Positions 30,108-45,200 of a stretch of 64,000 nt of DNA are shown here, one piece after another (within the stretch, counting starts at the first letter, position 1; each line of letters begins with the position of its first letter). The notes below the pieces were generated by a model. The model was not told where the DNA came from and did no database searches. It worked only from the letters and a program-made list of their open reading frames with translations. The translations under genes were made by a program, and so were the position numbers. This stretch comes from Synaphobranchus kaupii (Eukaryota; Chordata; Actinopteri; Anguilliformes; Synaphobranchidae): the NCBI GenBank assembly GCA_029718625.1, contig CM056376.1, positions 95,869,705 through 95,933,704 of the forward strand. The letters run 5' to 3'.

Positions 30108-33100
30108 TCAGTCATACAGTGATGCTCTCATTTTATCTGCAATCTCTGATCTCATCTCGCTGTGTTTGAGAAGGTCTCTGATCTCCAGAGGAAGAGCACT
30201 GTTCCACATCAGAAGGACAGAGTCATCATCTGTGTGTGTGAGACGGAGAGAAAGAAAGAAAGAGATATAGTGGTCACTTCAAACCTGCAAGGTCATTTAT
30301 AAATCTCAAAGCTTGTTGTTCTCAAAAAAGAACAACATAGCACAGTAAAAATATATCAAGATAAAAAACTGCCATAAGTACCTCTGGAATAGAGTGTCTG
30401 CTAATTGCTGAAATGCAAATATAATGAATAATGTACATACTTCCTATTGCAGTTTGAAAAATGAGGGAATAATTGGTGACTGCAGGCAGCTTCACCCATT
30501 ATTAGTTCACAAAGTCTCACGGTCACATTGCTCATAAGGAGATGCTTATGGCGTAATTCATTGAAAGGAACAGGTCATTTGGTTTAGGTCTTTACAGTTG
30601 ATTCTGTGGTTTACTTTGTCCATGTTCATTACTTTGTTCAGGCTTGGTTTCCACTTAGATACTGGCGTATGAGAACTGTACTAAAACCACTGAAGGAACC
30701 ATCCCTCTCAAAAGAGATTATCCAAAAGAAAAATATTTTAAGTCCTATACTGTATGTGCTACTAAAGGTTATGGTAGGCAAAGGATTAGTAGCATTAGGA
30801 ACATTTCAGTAGAAATTTTTTTGGCTCCGTAAAAGCTGCATTTTCACTTAACTAAACTGGGTCCATTATACATTGTACAAATAATTCAATGGGTGAAATA
30901 TTAAGTTCTCTTCAAGCAGGATCTAATAAGTAAAAGATGTATTTCTAGATCAATATCAGCGCTAAATAGCACTGAAAAAGCATGCATTAAGAACATGTAT
31001 TAAAAACTGTTCAGGATAATCATCTAGTTTCAAGGTAACCTTTGTGCAAACAAATTGGATTAGTTGTTCATAATCATTAACAGCAAAATAAATTTAAAGC
31101 TCAATACTTTTTAAGTTCATACTTTATAAACTCAAAAACACGATTTGTAAGACAAATTATTCATATTTTTATAAAAGACAAAGACAAATATTTGACTATG
31201 AGATCTAACCTTCTAGGAAATAGATGGTTTAATGTAACCTACTTTGTACTGCCTTTAATGAAGTCAAATGGTCAATACAAGGAAAAACTGTAGACACAGC
31301 TATAGTCTGAATGTTTACCTGCATGGTTTACCACATTATCACAAAGTAAATTTAAATGCAGAAAGAGGCACTCATTTGCCAACTTCCTTGTACTGTATTT
31401 TCTCAAACTGCAAGTGACAGTCAGAGGAAGACTGCCCTGTTAAAAGGACGAGTAGCGATGTTCTAAGTAATCATGGAGTAAGATAAATACTGAATAAATA
31501 AATACTTCATTTTGCTATGGACAGCAAAGTATTCTCATTGATTCACATATTGAAGAGGTGACAAACATTTAGGTGACATAAAATAGGATTATTTCTCCCA
31601 GACCCCAGCCAGATTTCCGGGTAAGGCCTTGTATTATTATTCTATTCTTACCACACTGAGTGCTAACTTGATCTTGGGATGGTCTACCTCTTCTTCCCAA
31701 AAGCAGCACCACATTCTTTGGGTTGAGATTTTCTATCACAAAAGCAGTAAATGCACAATTGGAGGGAGACAAAGTGAGTGAAAACTGAAGTGCAAAGTAT
31801 CTGTTATTATGTTATTCTAAATGAAATATCAAATTCTGAAAAGCACAAATCATTGACTCAGAATCAGACCCCCCTCCACCAATACAACAATCAATACAAC
31901 ATTTGTCCTTTTCCCTTAAACTTGCCTCACAATATGCATTGCACACATTTTTTTCTTCACAAACAGTTTGATACGTTCCTCAGCCACCAATATTAACTTG
32001 CCAAACTGTATTTGTGAAGATAAAACTAGTATATCATTCAATCATAAAAAAAGTTAAGTACAAATGTTGATGTAATACAAGTTTAAGTACAAATTTACAT
32101 CATGAGAAATGTGCCATTGTTGTAAGCTCTGTCTTTACATCAGTGGTTCCCAACCTCTGGTCCTGTGGGACCCTGTGTATGCTGGTTTTCGTTCGAATCG
32201 CTGTCGCACGGTGATATCACAGCGAGCTGAAGAGGATATCTACAAAGCTAGTGAGTTCTCAGCGAAAATACCTGGGTGGATAGACAGCACTCCGGGTATG
32301 TAAAAAGTAACATATCGAAATTACATTTTTGGGTGAATTGCCCCTTTAAACTTATTGACACAATGGCGCTTTGGCTTGTTATCATTTACTTGGTCTCTGA
32401 ATTCTACTTTTAGTGGTCATGTGTCCACACATTCACCAATTAGGAGCATATTGATTGATTCACCTCGAGCCAGGTTACGTAGTAGAGGCAGAAACTCTGG
32501 GTGTTTTCAAGATCAGGCTTGATATGGTGTTGGATACTATCTATTTTGTAGGGGAGTGCTAGGTACCCTATAGTGGTAGGAAAATGGTGAGAATTTCATT
32601 AAGTTATGTTATGTTACATCATGAGAAATGTGCCAATGTCTTGAGCAGAGCAATATATGACGCACCCACATATGCCACTGCTATGCTCCGCACAGACTGA
32701 CACAGGTGGCGCAACACTCGAAGTGGCTGGCATGTTGTCAGGTCCACCAGGATCACGTGACCCCCTCTGGTGCCAATCCACAGTGTGGCATTGGGCTGGA
32801 CTAGGAGTGCTTTCACACTGGCCCAGGATGGTCCAGCCTCCTGAACACTCTCTGTGCTCAGCTTCCTGGGTCTTCTGTTGGAACCGTACCTGAAACACAC
32901 ATGCACGCACGCGCACTATTTACTTATCACCAAATGTATTTGTTCTTATTACACACTATATTATGTAATACACAATATATTTGTACTTTATGCCTGCTAA
33001 TATATATATATATATATCTTTTTAAAAGATTTTCTGCTTCATTGAAAGTATGTTGAGTGAACATGGTTATGCATCAGTGAACATGACTTTTCCAGCTTTT

Positions 33101-36100
33101 GTGTAATGTTCTGTTGAGTTCGTCCATGTAAGAATTGTCCTTGGCTATGTCCAAAAGTATTTTTGTGTAACACCAAAGGATCAATTTAGTAAGATCCAAA
33201 ATAAGGGGTTTTATTTTGCGGGCGCAGCCAAAGTATTTGCACGCGTTTTCATTTCACACTTTGCGGGTGATCAACTAAGAGTCATTATGTAAATTACTTT
33301 TTTATTTATCATTTTTTTATTTTTTTATTTATAAATTTTTAAAGAGATTTAGCATGTTTGGAATGGTTTTACTGTAAGAAAATGGTGAAAAGACTGGCAG
33401 CCATTTTTATGGTATTTTTTATTTTATTTTTATTTGTTTTTAGTGTAGGCAGGCTATAGGCTACTGTTACACTGAACGAGCTGGCGATTTATTACAAACT
33501 GTTTCACTGGCAGTCTCTTTTTTTCTGTCGGGAGTTGCAGATGTTTGTCAAGACTGAAATGATTCTTACTAGCACTAAGCCTACTCGTGCCGTAAGTGTC
33601 ATATAAAATCACATTTCCATTTTATCATGGGTTTTATTTTTTATAAAGTTTAGATTTTCTTGTTATTCACCGTTTGTTATAATAGGTGTTGTATGTTGTA
33701 TCAAATAGACTACTAGGTACTCTTGTATTCTGTAACACGATTTGCTTCATGATTAAAAAAATATTCTTACTGTTCATGATGTAGCCTATGTAGGCTATCC
33801 ACAAATTCTCTTCTTGTGTATTTTGAGCGTTAGCTAGAATGGGCCAGTTAATTAACCCCCATTGTTATGCAATAATTCAGAATGTTCTGTTATGGATAGG
33901 CTATTCCAAACACACCCGTACGTTTCATCTTATCAATTCCGTGTCTTTTAACACCTGCTTTCCATTTGTACTAAAATGCACCCACAAAGTTTTACACGTA
34001 TTTTTGTACACGCAAACCTTTAGTAAATCGACCCCCAAGTATGCTAGAAGGTCTGTACATCTTTATGTTAATGTTTATGTGTGTCTATGTAAATATGCTT
34101 TTGCACATGTATGTATGGGTGTGTATGTGTATGCATATATTAATGTGTGTGTTTGTGTGCCTCTGCGATTCTTTGTGTGCATGTGTGTATGTTATCAGGT
34201 ATACATTATAGGTGTGTAGATTAGTATCGAGTTGTGCGATGAGGTGCATTTCCCTCAGCGATGTACGTATGCGCGTTTGTGTGTTTAAGTGTGCGTGAAT
34301 GTGTGTGCATGTGTGAGTGTGGGCAAGGGGCTCACGTCAGTATCTGTGTGCAATCGATGAGGTCACTCATCCTCTCACTCTTCTTGTCCCACACCTCCAC
34401 CACCTGCGCCCCTGCCTTGCTCAGGTACACCTGTTTCTCCACCACCAGACGGGAGATGTTGGCCTCACTGCTCCACCTGCTCTGCTGCCTGTGAAAACTT
34501 CAATTCACTTATCCTATAAACGAGAACTAGGACTCTTTTCATAGTAATCAGCATACTGACACAGTAAATTATCGTCCTGATATGGTATGGTATATGAATG
34601 TTGCTTTCACGCAGAGTATGGTATTCCACTTCTAACCTAATGCCTTCTCATGCCTTCTCCTAGTCAAGGTGAGAAGCTCATTAAAAGGCATAAAAAATCC
34701 AATGGTTTTCACATTGGTCAGATGCTATGGATATGAGGTGTAGTTTCTCTATTGAATATGCATTACCAGAATATTAAAGCACTGCTTAGCCTGTAATTCC
34801 TATGAGTTTATTTGTATGAAAATGGGACAGCCAAAGCCTAAAAATGGAAGTTTAACAGCCAGATCATGATTTGTGTGTGCTCCTTCTCATGAGACTAGCA
34901 TGATACGGTAAAATCACATTACAATCCTACAACCAATTCTAAATGACGAGAAGCTATTTATACCAATTACCATGCCATTACAAACATCCTTTTAACATAT
35001 TTTAATTGCTGAATTGCAGTATAAAAATTATCGACAGCATATGAACAAAAGATAAGATAAAAGATCAAGTTGAACAGGGCTCTTCTGCTATGTCTTTTTG
35101 TTTGGTAGATTTGTTTGTCCAGTTTTCACCAAGGCAAGGAACATGAACAGAACTTCCTGCTCAATATTCATATGCAGATCTACTTCTGAGTACAAATTGA
35201 TGGCTATTTGAATGGTCATTTAATGGTCTCTGTTCAAACATCTCTCAAATTCCTGTTTACCTTTATTTACATAACCCTGTTCACACATTTTCTTGCATCT
35301 TTTTATCATAAAAACAGTTACTGAACGCGCAGCAGACCCTCCCAAAGGTACACTCACAGGTACGTGTAGTTTGGTTTGGTATTGATTGTCTTCCAGACAT
35401 CGTAGTCGGCAGTGAAGGACAAGATCCAGATCCCACAGCCTCCCCAGATGGTGGACCGGTCCAGCGAGTGACCTGATGAGCCCAGACCCATCAGCGGAGT
35501 GTTGATGTTCCCGATCTTGACTGTCTTCATGGGCTGACCGTTCTCACACTGCGGTCGAAAACCATGAACAGATGCCTTACGCGGAGGTAAATTACCTGAC
35601 ACCACCAAAATTGTCAAATAATTTCCCTCAGTCAAATAATCCAGGGTCTGCTTCAATTATTTGTACCATTTACTGATGTGACAATATTTTGGAGTTTCTG
35701 AATTTATGAGAATTAGATATTCTGAATTTGATAAACAGTTACTGTGTACTGACATCATAGTTTTTTACTTGATGCTATGATATCTGATCAGAAAGAGTTG
35801 AAAATCATTTATTTAACGAATACAGAATCCTATTACATAGCAATATAAGTCCAGTAGGGGTAGGGGCAATAAAAGGCATTATTACCTCAGGTACAGTAAT
35901 ATGTTTAATTTCGCAGCAATCAAAAATAAGCTCTTAAACAAACAAAAAAATTATAATCAGCCACTACACTCATTAATACAAGAGGCATTTTATACACTAG
36001 ATATTTAATCAGAAATGACAGTGAATAAAAGTCACTAAGGGGTCGAGTTACTAAAGGTTTGCGTGAACAAAAGTTTGAGAAAGGTATTTGTGGGTGCATT

Positions 36101-39100
36101 TTAGAACAAATGGAAAGCAGGTATTAAAAGTCACGGACTCGATAAGATGACGGCTGTCATTGTAGCATCTAAGACACATCCGGGTGTGTGTGGAATATCC
36201 GTAACTGAACGTTCTGAATGATTGCGTAACAATGGGCGCTAATTAACTGGCTAACGCTCAAAACAAACAAGAAGAGAATTTGTGGATAGCAAACATAGGC
36301 TACATGATGAACAGTAATAATATATTTTTTTAAATCATGAAGCAAATTGTGTTACAGAATACAAGAGTAACTAGTATTTGAATCAAACACACAATACAAC
36401 GTCTATTATAACACACAGTGAATAACAAGCAAATCAAAACTTTATAAAAATAAAACCCATGATCAAATGTTAATGTGATTTTCTGTGACACTTATGGCGC
36501 GAGTAGGCTTAGTGCTAGTAAGCATAGTTATGATAATTTCAGTCCTGACAAACATCTGTAACTGCTGGCAGAAACTAAGAGACATCCAGTGAAACAGTTC
36601 GTAATAAACCGCCAGCTCGTTCAGTGTAACAGTAGCCTCCTACATACACTATAAAAAAATACCATAAAAACGGCAACATTGCTGCCAGTTTTTTAACCGT
36701 TCTTACAGTATAGCCATTCCAAACACGCAAAATCTCTCATTCAAATATGGCTGTTTGCAGCTGGAGTAATTTACATCATGACTCTTAGTTGATTACCCGC
36801 AAAGTGTGAAATGATAGCGCGAGTAAGCGCATGCAAATACTTTGGCTGCACCCGCAAAATAACACCCCTTAGTAAATCGACCCCAAAGTAGATAAAATGT
36901 CAACAGAGTAATAAAATACATAACCAACTTACGGCATTACTAGAAAAACTAAATCCCAACATCACACTCATAAGCACGGCCACAAAACTGTGTCTACAAA
37001 AAAATTATTGCCTGTGTAACAGGGGTTGTTATGCTGTGGGCCCACCCAGCTGCACTGCACAAGCGATACAGTTAGCTAAAGACCAGGGTCACCAGCCTGG
37101 GGTAGGAATTCTCTCTTAGTCAAGCTCCAGGGTCACCTTCTGCTGAGGACTTTCCCACACTCACTAACGTCTGTGTACTCTGGCTACGCTTGAGATCATC
37201 ATCCAGGGTATTGGGTGTTTATGAAGGATGCATTTCTGGGTGTCAGCACAGCTTCTTCAAGCTGAAAAGTTTTAATAGTTCTTGGCACTGATACCAGTTT
37301 CCGGCTTTTTTCATTGCAACTGCTATCTGACTCCACCACTGTTTTCACAAAAAATGTTTTTATTTCAAAAGAACAATTTTCTTTCAACTAATGAGGACAT
37401 CTGCACATCCTGAAAGTAAATATTAACTTTTAGTAAACACTGCAGTTTCCTGGAGAATCAATCATAAACGCTCTGATTAATTAGACTGTTGAGCATTGAG
37501 TTTGGCCAGGAGAAAGAGTACACTGAAACGCCCTTCGCGGCTGGCTGGCAGCACACACTGCAGAGGAGAGTGACGTGCCTACAAATACAACTGGCTATTC
37601 CATGTTAAAAAATGTATTCCACAAAAATGATAATATAAAATTAAGCATGTGGTACCACAAAGAGACAACACTGAACATAACACATATGCAGAAAAGAAGC
37701 TTATGCTATTTTAAAAAGGCGTGACCATTATGAAAACCACATTACCTGAATCACTGAATCTTCATAAACAGCCAACGCTCCATCTGCAGTCCCCACTAAC
37801 AAATGATTCTTCTTTTTGCTTCAAAAAATAACATGGAATATGGGATAACCTCATATCAACACATTAAACAGCCTCAGCTAGTAATTTTACCTGCCCTGGC
37901 TGATGGTTGTGGACCATTGCTAACAAACAGCGGTGTACTCTGCCTGTACTGCGCCTAACAGATCCTGGCCCACCTCTGTTCTCTGCCTGTACTAAAGTTA
38001 AAATAATACTGCCTCACTCGTGTTCTCTACCAGTACTGAGGTAAAAATATACCAGCTTACATGCATCCTTAACCTGTACTGAGATTTGTTTATTACAGAG
38101 AATATGAAAGCTGCAGTTCAAGAGACCTGCTAGGCATAAATGTGCATGGTCTGGACGGTGAGATTGAAGCAAGCTAAGGATATTAAAATATATGGCATCA
38201 GTGAGGGAACATTGGAAGGGGAGCAGTGGCCTTTCTAATGAGCAGGTGGCATCTGAATACTCAGCTGAAAGGAAAATGCTTCTGACACTGTTAAAAACAA
38301 ACACATCCATCAATATGTCAAGTGAAAACGTGTGTTTTTAAACAAGTAGGTAGCCTACCATTTTTCATTTCATAATGCTGATTACTTGGAAAGTCATTCC
38401 TCTCAAAAAACACACTGAAGGACCCTAACATGCAGTGTTACAGAGGCTGAGGAGTTGCCTTTTCCCATTTTTTACCAATGGATTGAGCGACTTGTTTCCA
38501 TTCAATGTAAATATTTTTGCAATAGCGACAATGACAAAAATAATCTGTCTTTTATGACAAGATGCTTGAAAAGGCATGACTTGGTATGCTACTTCTGAAT
38601 TCATACCCTGTTCAACTGCCTAGTCAATCTGTATCTGAGGTTCTACTGTACTTGCATTCCTGTGTTCTTTGCCTGTGTTGAAGCTGGGTTGTGCTCACCT
38701 GTGTTGAGGGTGTGAGTGGTAGAAGAGTGAAGTCACTGCATCTGTGACACTCTGCAGATGATGTCGCTTTGATGCATCCAATGTGCTGGTTACTATCAGA
38801 GCGCCAGACTGTGTTCCTGCCACCATCCAATCAAATGAATCCCCTGGGATTTGCACTGTCACCAGGCATAGGACAGGACTGCTGTCAATCTCCTGTCGGG
38901 GGATTCAACAATGTGACTTGTGGATGATCGCGTTGCAGGAGGGCATGTGCTTCTGCTGCAGTGCTCCTTGAGTGGGAAGCTGGTGGCAGCAAACTTAGAG
39001 GCACAACTAGCAATTTTCAAAAGAAAAATTAAAGTAGGAACATAGAAGTGAAGAAATTAAGGAGTTTCGGCGCGTACGTGAGAGGTGAGTTTCTCAGATT

Positions 39101-39266
39101 CCAGATCCCTGGAGGCGATATATCCCCGCCTCTGGCTGCTGCTCCCACCGCCAACCCAGACGACCCTCCCACAGGACACCGCGAAACACTCAGAACTGGA
39201 CACCCCACACACCTTCACCTCCTTCATCAGGCACAGCAGCTCTCCTGAGTTCAACCTGTCAAACAC
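30108..39266 (-). CDS. lrrk2: LRRK2 WD40-domain exons (eight) and stop
   Basis: Exons are 39,078-39,266, 38,699-38,892, 37,746-37,818, 35,358-35,548, 34,336-34,488, 32,666-32,889, 31,652-31,732 and 30,108-30,229. They encode the C-terminal beta-propeller: [87 protein letters not shown] and [17 protein letters not shown]. The C-terminal helix [16 protein letters not shown] and the stop follow. Human G2385 corresponds to the Gly in WGGCG. For the 35,358-35,548 exon, the donor after TACCT (GTGAGT) was preferred over an earlier GTACCT because it keeps frame with the next exon. Confidence 0.96.
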
Positions 39267-42200
39267 CTGGAGACATGGGCTACAAGTGAGTAAGGACTGT
39301 AAATAAGACCTCAGATTGAGTTCACCTGTCACACACAAGGACTTTATATAAGAACTAAGGTTGAATTCATCTGTCAAATCACAACAAACCTGCTGTACAG
39401 AGACCCTCTATCACACACCTGTAGCTACATTTACCATTTACATTCACATGCCTAGAGACATTTCATAAAGGTGAGTTACATATAGGTACCCGGTGACCCT
39501 CTGTTGCACATTGCAAAATTAGCTCAGCCCCTTTCCCCTGACTGGACATGGAGCCACACTCCTCCTACCTGTCGAGATGAGGGTCTATCATGAGGGTTCT
39601 CCCTTAAGCACTCCCTCATCAGGCTCTCCACCCTCGGCCACGGAGTGCAGCCATAGTGCTCCACTGGATCTGAGGATAGCAAGCCACCATCAATCAATCA
39701 TTTTGTATAGCACCATATGAAGATTGTAACAGGACTTTGCATCAGAATGGATATTTTTCTTAAGAGAATCAAAAAAAAAAAAAAAAAACATTTCAGCCAA
39801 TTTGGGGGAAAACTACTAATTCCTCCTCTGAAAAGGTGACCAATGGGAAATGTCTAGGGGAGCAGCTCATGAAACATATTGGGAAAATATATTGGGGAAA
39901 ATACGGTATTACTTTTAATAGTGATAGGGCAACTCAGGTCCTGTAACAGCCAGCTCTGTATCATTTACAAGAATGATGCTTATGAAGGCTATGGAAAGGT
40001 AGTCTATTTATCTAGGGCTTAGATAGGATTCTTGACTAGAGCATCAACGCATTCACCTCCATCTCACAAAAAAGATATGACCCCATGTTCAGTTCCGAAA
40101 TTGATTTAATTATTTTTCACACAAAGACAGTACCCGGCAGCTTCCCCTGAACGGTGATCTCTTCAAACTCGCTGGGGAACTTCATCCCATCTGATATACG
40201 CTCCCCGCAGGTCAGGAGGTCATACAGCAGGAGGCCAAAGGAGAACACGTCTGCTTGCTGATTATAGATTACATTGCCACGAGCAACCTCGGGCGCTCTG
40301 AAGCCTGTGGAGCATACAGAACAAGTCGCAATAGGGTCTGGTAATATTGTTTTAACAGTGTTAACTTAATCATACTGTGCAACTGGCAGGAAACATGCTG
40401 CAGTAGTCTTTCATTCCAAGTCAATGTTTGACAGAATGATTCTAAGCAATAAAGTATTTATATTGCTCGGTGCGTACCTTGGTTTTTAGGTCACAGTTTG
40501 ATAAATACTTTGGTTTCAGTGTTACATCATTATAGTATCCATAACTACGCTACAGAATTAAGGGAAAAAATGACACAATCTGAAACTTTTATCATCCAAA
40601 AGTATCTTAAAGCAACAGCCATATAATTTCTCTCAAGTAAGCCAGAACTCAAATATAACTCAGCTATGCATACTGAAACATTACACTCCACCAGTCTAAT
40701 AGTTGAAACTCAGCAGACAGTGTGTGGCAGACTTTGGGGAGATTGATATGAATGTGCGCATGCTCTAAAGGACAGTACCAGGAGTGCCCTCTGAAGTCCT
40801 GACCCCCATGCTACAGCAGTACTGGGCAATGCCATAGTCTGTGATCTTGGCAATGACCTCCGAGTCCGTCTTCAGGTTGAACAGCAGTATGTTGTGAGGC
40901 TTCAGGTCTCGGTAAATGATCATAGAGGCGTGAAGAAACCTGTCCCATATGAGAATGTCGTTACAGGGAGAAATCCTCAAAGAAATTATCAAAAGAAAAC
41001 AGGCCTGTATTCAATCAACACGTATCCATAACTTTGGCTTGAAAGTAAAAGCAATGCTTGCTTTTAATTTTTCGTCAATGTGAAGTACAAATGTTTGACT
41101 CGACTCTGTCACAAATGTGCTAATGATAATTATTATTATAATTTCTTGAGAGCACTGATGGAAAGGAGATTTTAGGTGAGTTTTTATCGGTCATACAGCT
41201 AGTTGAAGAGAAACCCACATTACCTGAGCACAGGAGAGTGCAGCTGAGCCTGCCTCTCCTGTTGGGACATTAGTCATTACCTGCGTCAGTCTTCCATGAA
41301 CACTGCCGATTGGTTACCTGAGTCCGTCCGCCACGTGCAGGGAGATCCTGTGCTGCAGCTTCCGGGGGAGGCTGCCGTTCTCATGTTCAAACAGCGAATC
41401 CAGGGACCCCCGGGGGGCGAGCTCCATCACCAGCAGGTGCGGGGATGTCCCAGCAGCAAGAAGAGACACCAGGCTGGGGTGACGCAGGCGTCCCAACACT
41501 GCCAGCTCCTACAGACAGCACACAAGAATTAACACTATCACTGAACTTGACATTATAGTACAAGATTGTTCTCATATTGCACAAGATTATAGTACAAGAT
41601 TGCTGTCGACGGTACTATGGTGGCTGCCTCCCGCTCTACAAAGAACCTGGGGGTGGTCCTCGACGACCAGCTGGACTTCATGGAGCACATCAGGGCAACA
41701 GCACGGTCCTGCAGGTTCCTCCTGTCCAACATGGAGGATTCGACCATACCTGATCACATACTCCACCCAGCTTCTCGTCCAGACCATGGTAATCTCACGC
41801 CTAGATTACTGCAACTCCCTTCAGACAAGCCTACCAGCCTGCGCCATTCTGCCTCAACAACTGATCCAGAAGCGGCAACCCGACTTGTCTTCAACCTCCC
41901 AAAGTTCTCACACGTCACCCTCATGCTGTCGTCACTCCACTGGCTGCCGGTCGCCACCAGGGTCAGGTTCACAGATCTGATCCTGGCAGCCAACAGGACA
42001 GGCCCTTCCTACCTACAGGTCATAATCCAGCACTACACTCCAGCTCGTAGGGCTGCACAATTAATCAAATTTTAATTGTGATTAAAATTTTGGCTTTCCA
42101 TGATTACTAAATAAGAATAATCGAGAATGATGATTTTGAATGCACAGTCTGTTTACAAATTAAAACTCTCACTTTACTGGACTTTCTCTGGTGTTCTATA

Positions 42201-45200
42201 TCAAATCAAGCACTCCCATTTTTCCTCCCTCACAGTAGAGGTTTAGGGTTAGAAAATGTGAAAATATAAACATTATTCTGTTCATTCAAAATGTTAAAGT
42301 GCAATAAAATGAATAATCATATCAAATAATCGTGATTTCAATATAGACTAAAATAATCGTGATTGTAATTTTTGCCATAATCGTGTAGCCGTACCAGCTC
42401 GTCCACTCCACTTTGCTGCAGCAGGGCGACTCGCACTTCTTGCCCTCCATGTCAACGACTCTCGTTCGTCCCGACTGTGGAGCTTCTCCACCCTAGCTTA
42501 GCTCCCCAGTGGTAGAACGAACTCCCCATTCCTCAACGAACTGCTCAATCACTGCCTGCTTTCCGTGGTCTGAAGACACACCTCTACAGACTCTACCTTG
42601 ACTGAACCACCAATCTAGTACCATTTTCATATAGCACTCGTTTCTTGTTTTTGCTTGTATCCTGTACCTTAATTCTCGTTTTTGTGATGTTTGTAGTTTA
42701 TCACGTCTTACTGACTTAGCCATAGTTTACTGTGTGTACTAGCCTCAATGTTCAAGTCTATGGATATCTGCTACGTTATGATAGAAATGTACTTTATCTG
42801 ACCTGTTTTTAATAGCTTCAATGACCTTCGGTATACACTTATTGTACGTTGCTTTGGATAAAAGCGTGTGCCAAATCTAATGTTTCTGACTTTTTGGAGT
42901 GAATCAAGGAGCGAATCTCATTGATTATCTAACCATCTAACCACCATGTTGAGACACTAAATTGAATTGAACACTAACCCAGTAATTGAAAGAGTTGAGA
43001 AACAAGAAGTCTGTAACTGAAATTCTCAAAAAATACAGTTTGCATTAGGGGCACACCTTAATGAAATTAAATGAAACCTTAAAACTTTTTTACAGTTTAC
43101 AGAGTGGAGTGTGTATCCTGGTCATGATTGCATTACCATATGGAGAGTTTACATTCCCTCAGCAAGTAAGGAAACAGACCTCTGGGAAGTTAATCAGTAG
43201 AGATAATAAAACTATCCACCACACCTGAGCAAATAACACACACACAAAAAAAACCCCCATCTCAATCTCCATCTGACTGCCGTAATAACATGGAGGAGGA
43301 AGGATCAAGCCATTCTACAGGTTTCACTGACTTACTGTAGATATACAACGTAGTAATAACTTCTTCATTATTTAGCACCGATTGTGGATGCTTTTTCTTT
43401 CCATTTTTACAGACTCAATGCAAACACTTAACACAGTGCATCTTGTGCTTGTTACTGTGACGTCCACATGAAATAAATAAATAATAATAATAATACATTT
43501 ATTTAGAATGCGCCTTTCAAGAAACTCAAGGAGACAATACAACACAGATTAATAACAGGATTAAAAGCAAGAAACAGGAATAAAATAAAATGTAAAAGTA
43601 CACGTAGGGGCAGGGGATAGTACGGTTAAAATAATAAGAAAATAATAATAATAATAATTCATTCATTCATCCATCCATGTTACCTGTCTCATGAACCTGT
43701 AAAGGTAGATTTCTGATGCATGCTTGTTGAAGATTTTAACAGCAACATCTTCATTTTTATACACTGCCCGATAGACTGAGCCAAAGCCTCCGTCACCTTC
43801 ATTCAAAGAAGAGAATGCGTTATTGTTCACAAGTCTAATGTTACACTTAAAGAAAATGTGTTATTGTTCACAAGTCTAATGTTACACTTAAAGAAAATGT
43901 GTTATTGTTCACAAGTCTAATGTTACACTTAAAGAAAATGCATTATTGTTCACAAGTCTAATGTTAAACTTAAAGAAAATGTGTTATTGTTCACAAGTCT
44001 AATGTTACACTTAAAGAAAATGTGTTATTGTTCACAAGTCTAATGTTACACTTAAATAAAATGCGTTATTGTTCACAAGTCTAATGTTAAACTTAAAGAA
44101 AATGTGTTATTGTTCACAAGTCTAATGTTACACTTAAAGAAAATGTGTTATTGTTCACAAGTCTAATGTTACACTTAAAGAAAATGCGTTATTGTTCACA
44201 ACTTACACTTAAAGTATATTTTCTTTAATAATTCTAAATTCTATCTTTATTTTTGTTGGATATTGAAAGTGCTGATCATGTGCAGAGTGACTAATTGTAT
44301 TCCAACCTGGATTCAAACTGGTAGTTCAATTATAATTGAATGCTACCATGCTACCTAGTCTGTACTGCATATTGTTTGAAATTAGCCAAATTGACAAGAT
44401 AAGACTTGCTAGTCTTAATGAAATTATCATGTCATCCACAAATTGATCATGTATTTCTCTTTAATAGTCCCCCATCGACACTAGATCAGAATGTTGTTGT
44501 TGTTGATGCCTCAGGGCTCACCCAGAAGGTACTCCTTAGAGAGATCCATCTCCAGCTCTTCACTGTTGAGAATCATATTGGCGGGCTGATCACTCAGAAC
44601 CAGATCTGGGGAGATCTGGGAGACGGGAATCGTGGACCGCGGATCCTGAGGATTCACCAAGAGGCAGTCTGGGGAAGAAACACAGACAGTGCAGAGCTTA
44701 CTCCAAATGTAAATTTACTTGAAGTGGGTCTTAAGTGACATTCATATTGCTTTAAGCACAGACTAAATGCTTCCTATGAATGAATTAATAATGCAAAGAC
44801 ACACATCTGGCCAAGAAACAGCTGAGCAGCCAATTGTCCAATTACATTTGCTTCCCTGAAATGTTCTGCTTCCCTAAAGTGCAGACTGTCACATGCTTTT
44901 GGCAGTCAATGACCTTTATCCATGTGTGAGTAGACCTCCTCCAGAAGCATTTTTCGCCACTCCTGCCTGTCCTCAAAGCTGTATAGCACCCACTTCTTCA
45001 GCAGTGTCCCCCCATCGCCATGAATATCAGTGGTGAGGAGGCCAGGGAACCACTCCTCCAGGACAGAGTCAATGTGGTCAACCACCTGACCCAGCAGAAC
45101 ACGACCTGAGGAACACATCGTCATCACCAGTATCGTCACCAATACCGGCATCTCACCGCTGTGGTCACCTTCGTGCTTATCACCATCAACATCATCATGA

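Noticed and set aside
41617..42075. A 152-residue plus-strand gene
   Set aside because: It is the C-terminal part of an L2-type reverse transcriptase with frame breaks, in a LINE fragment.
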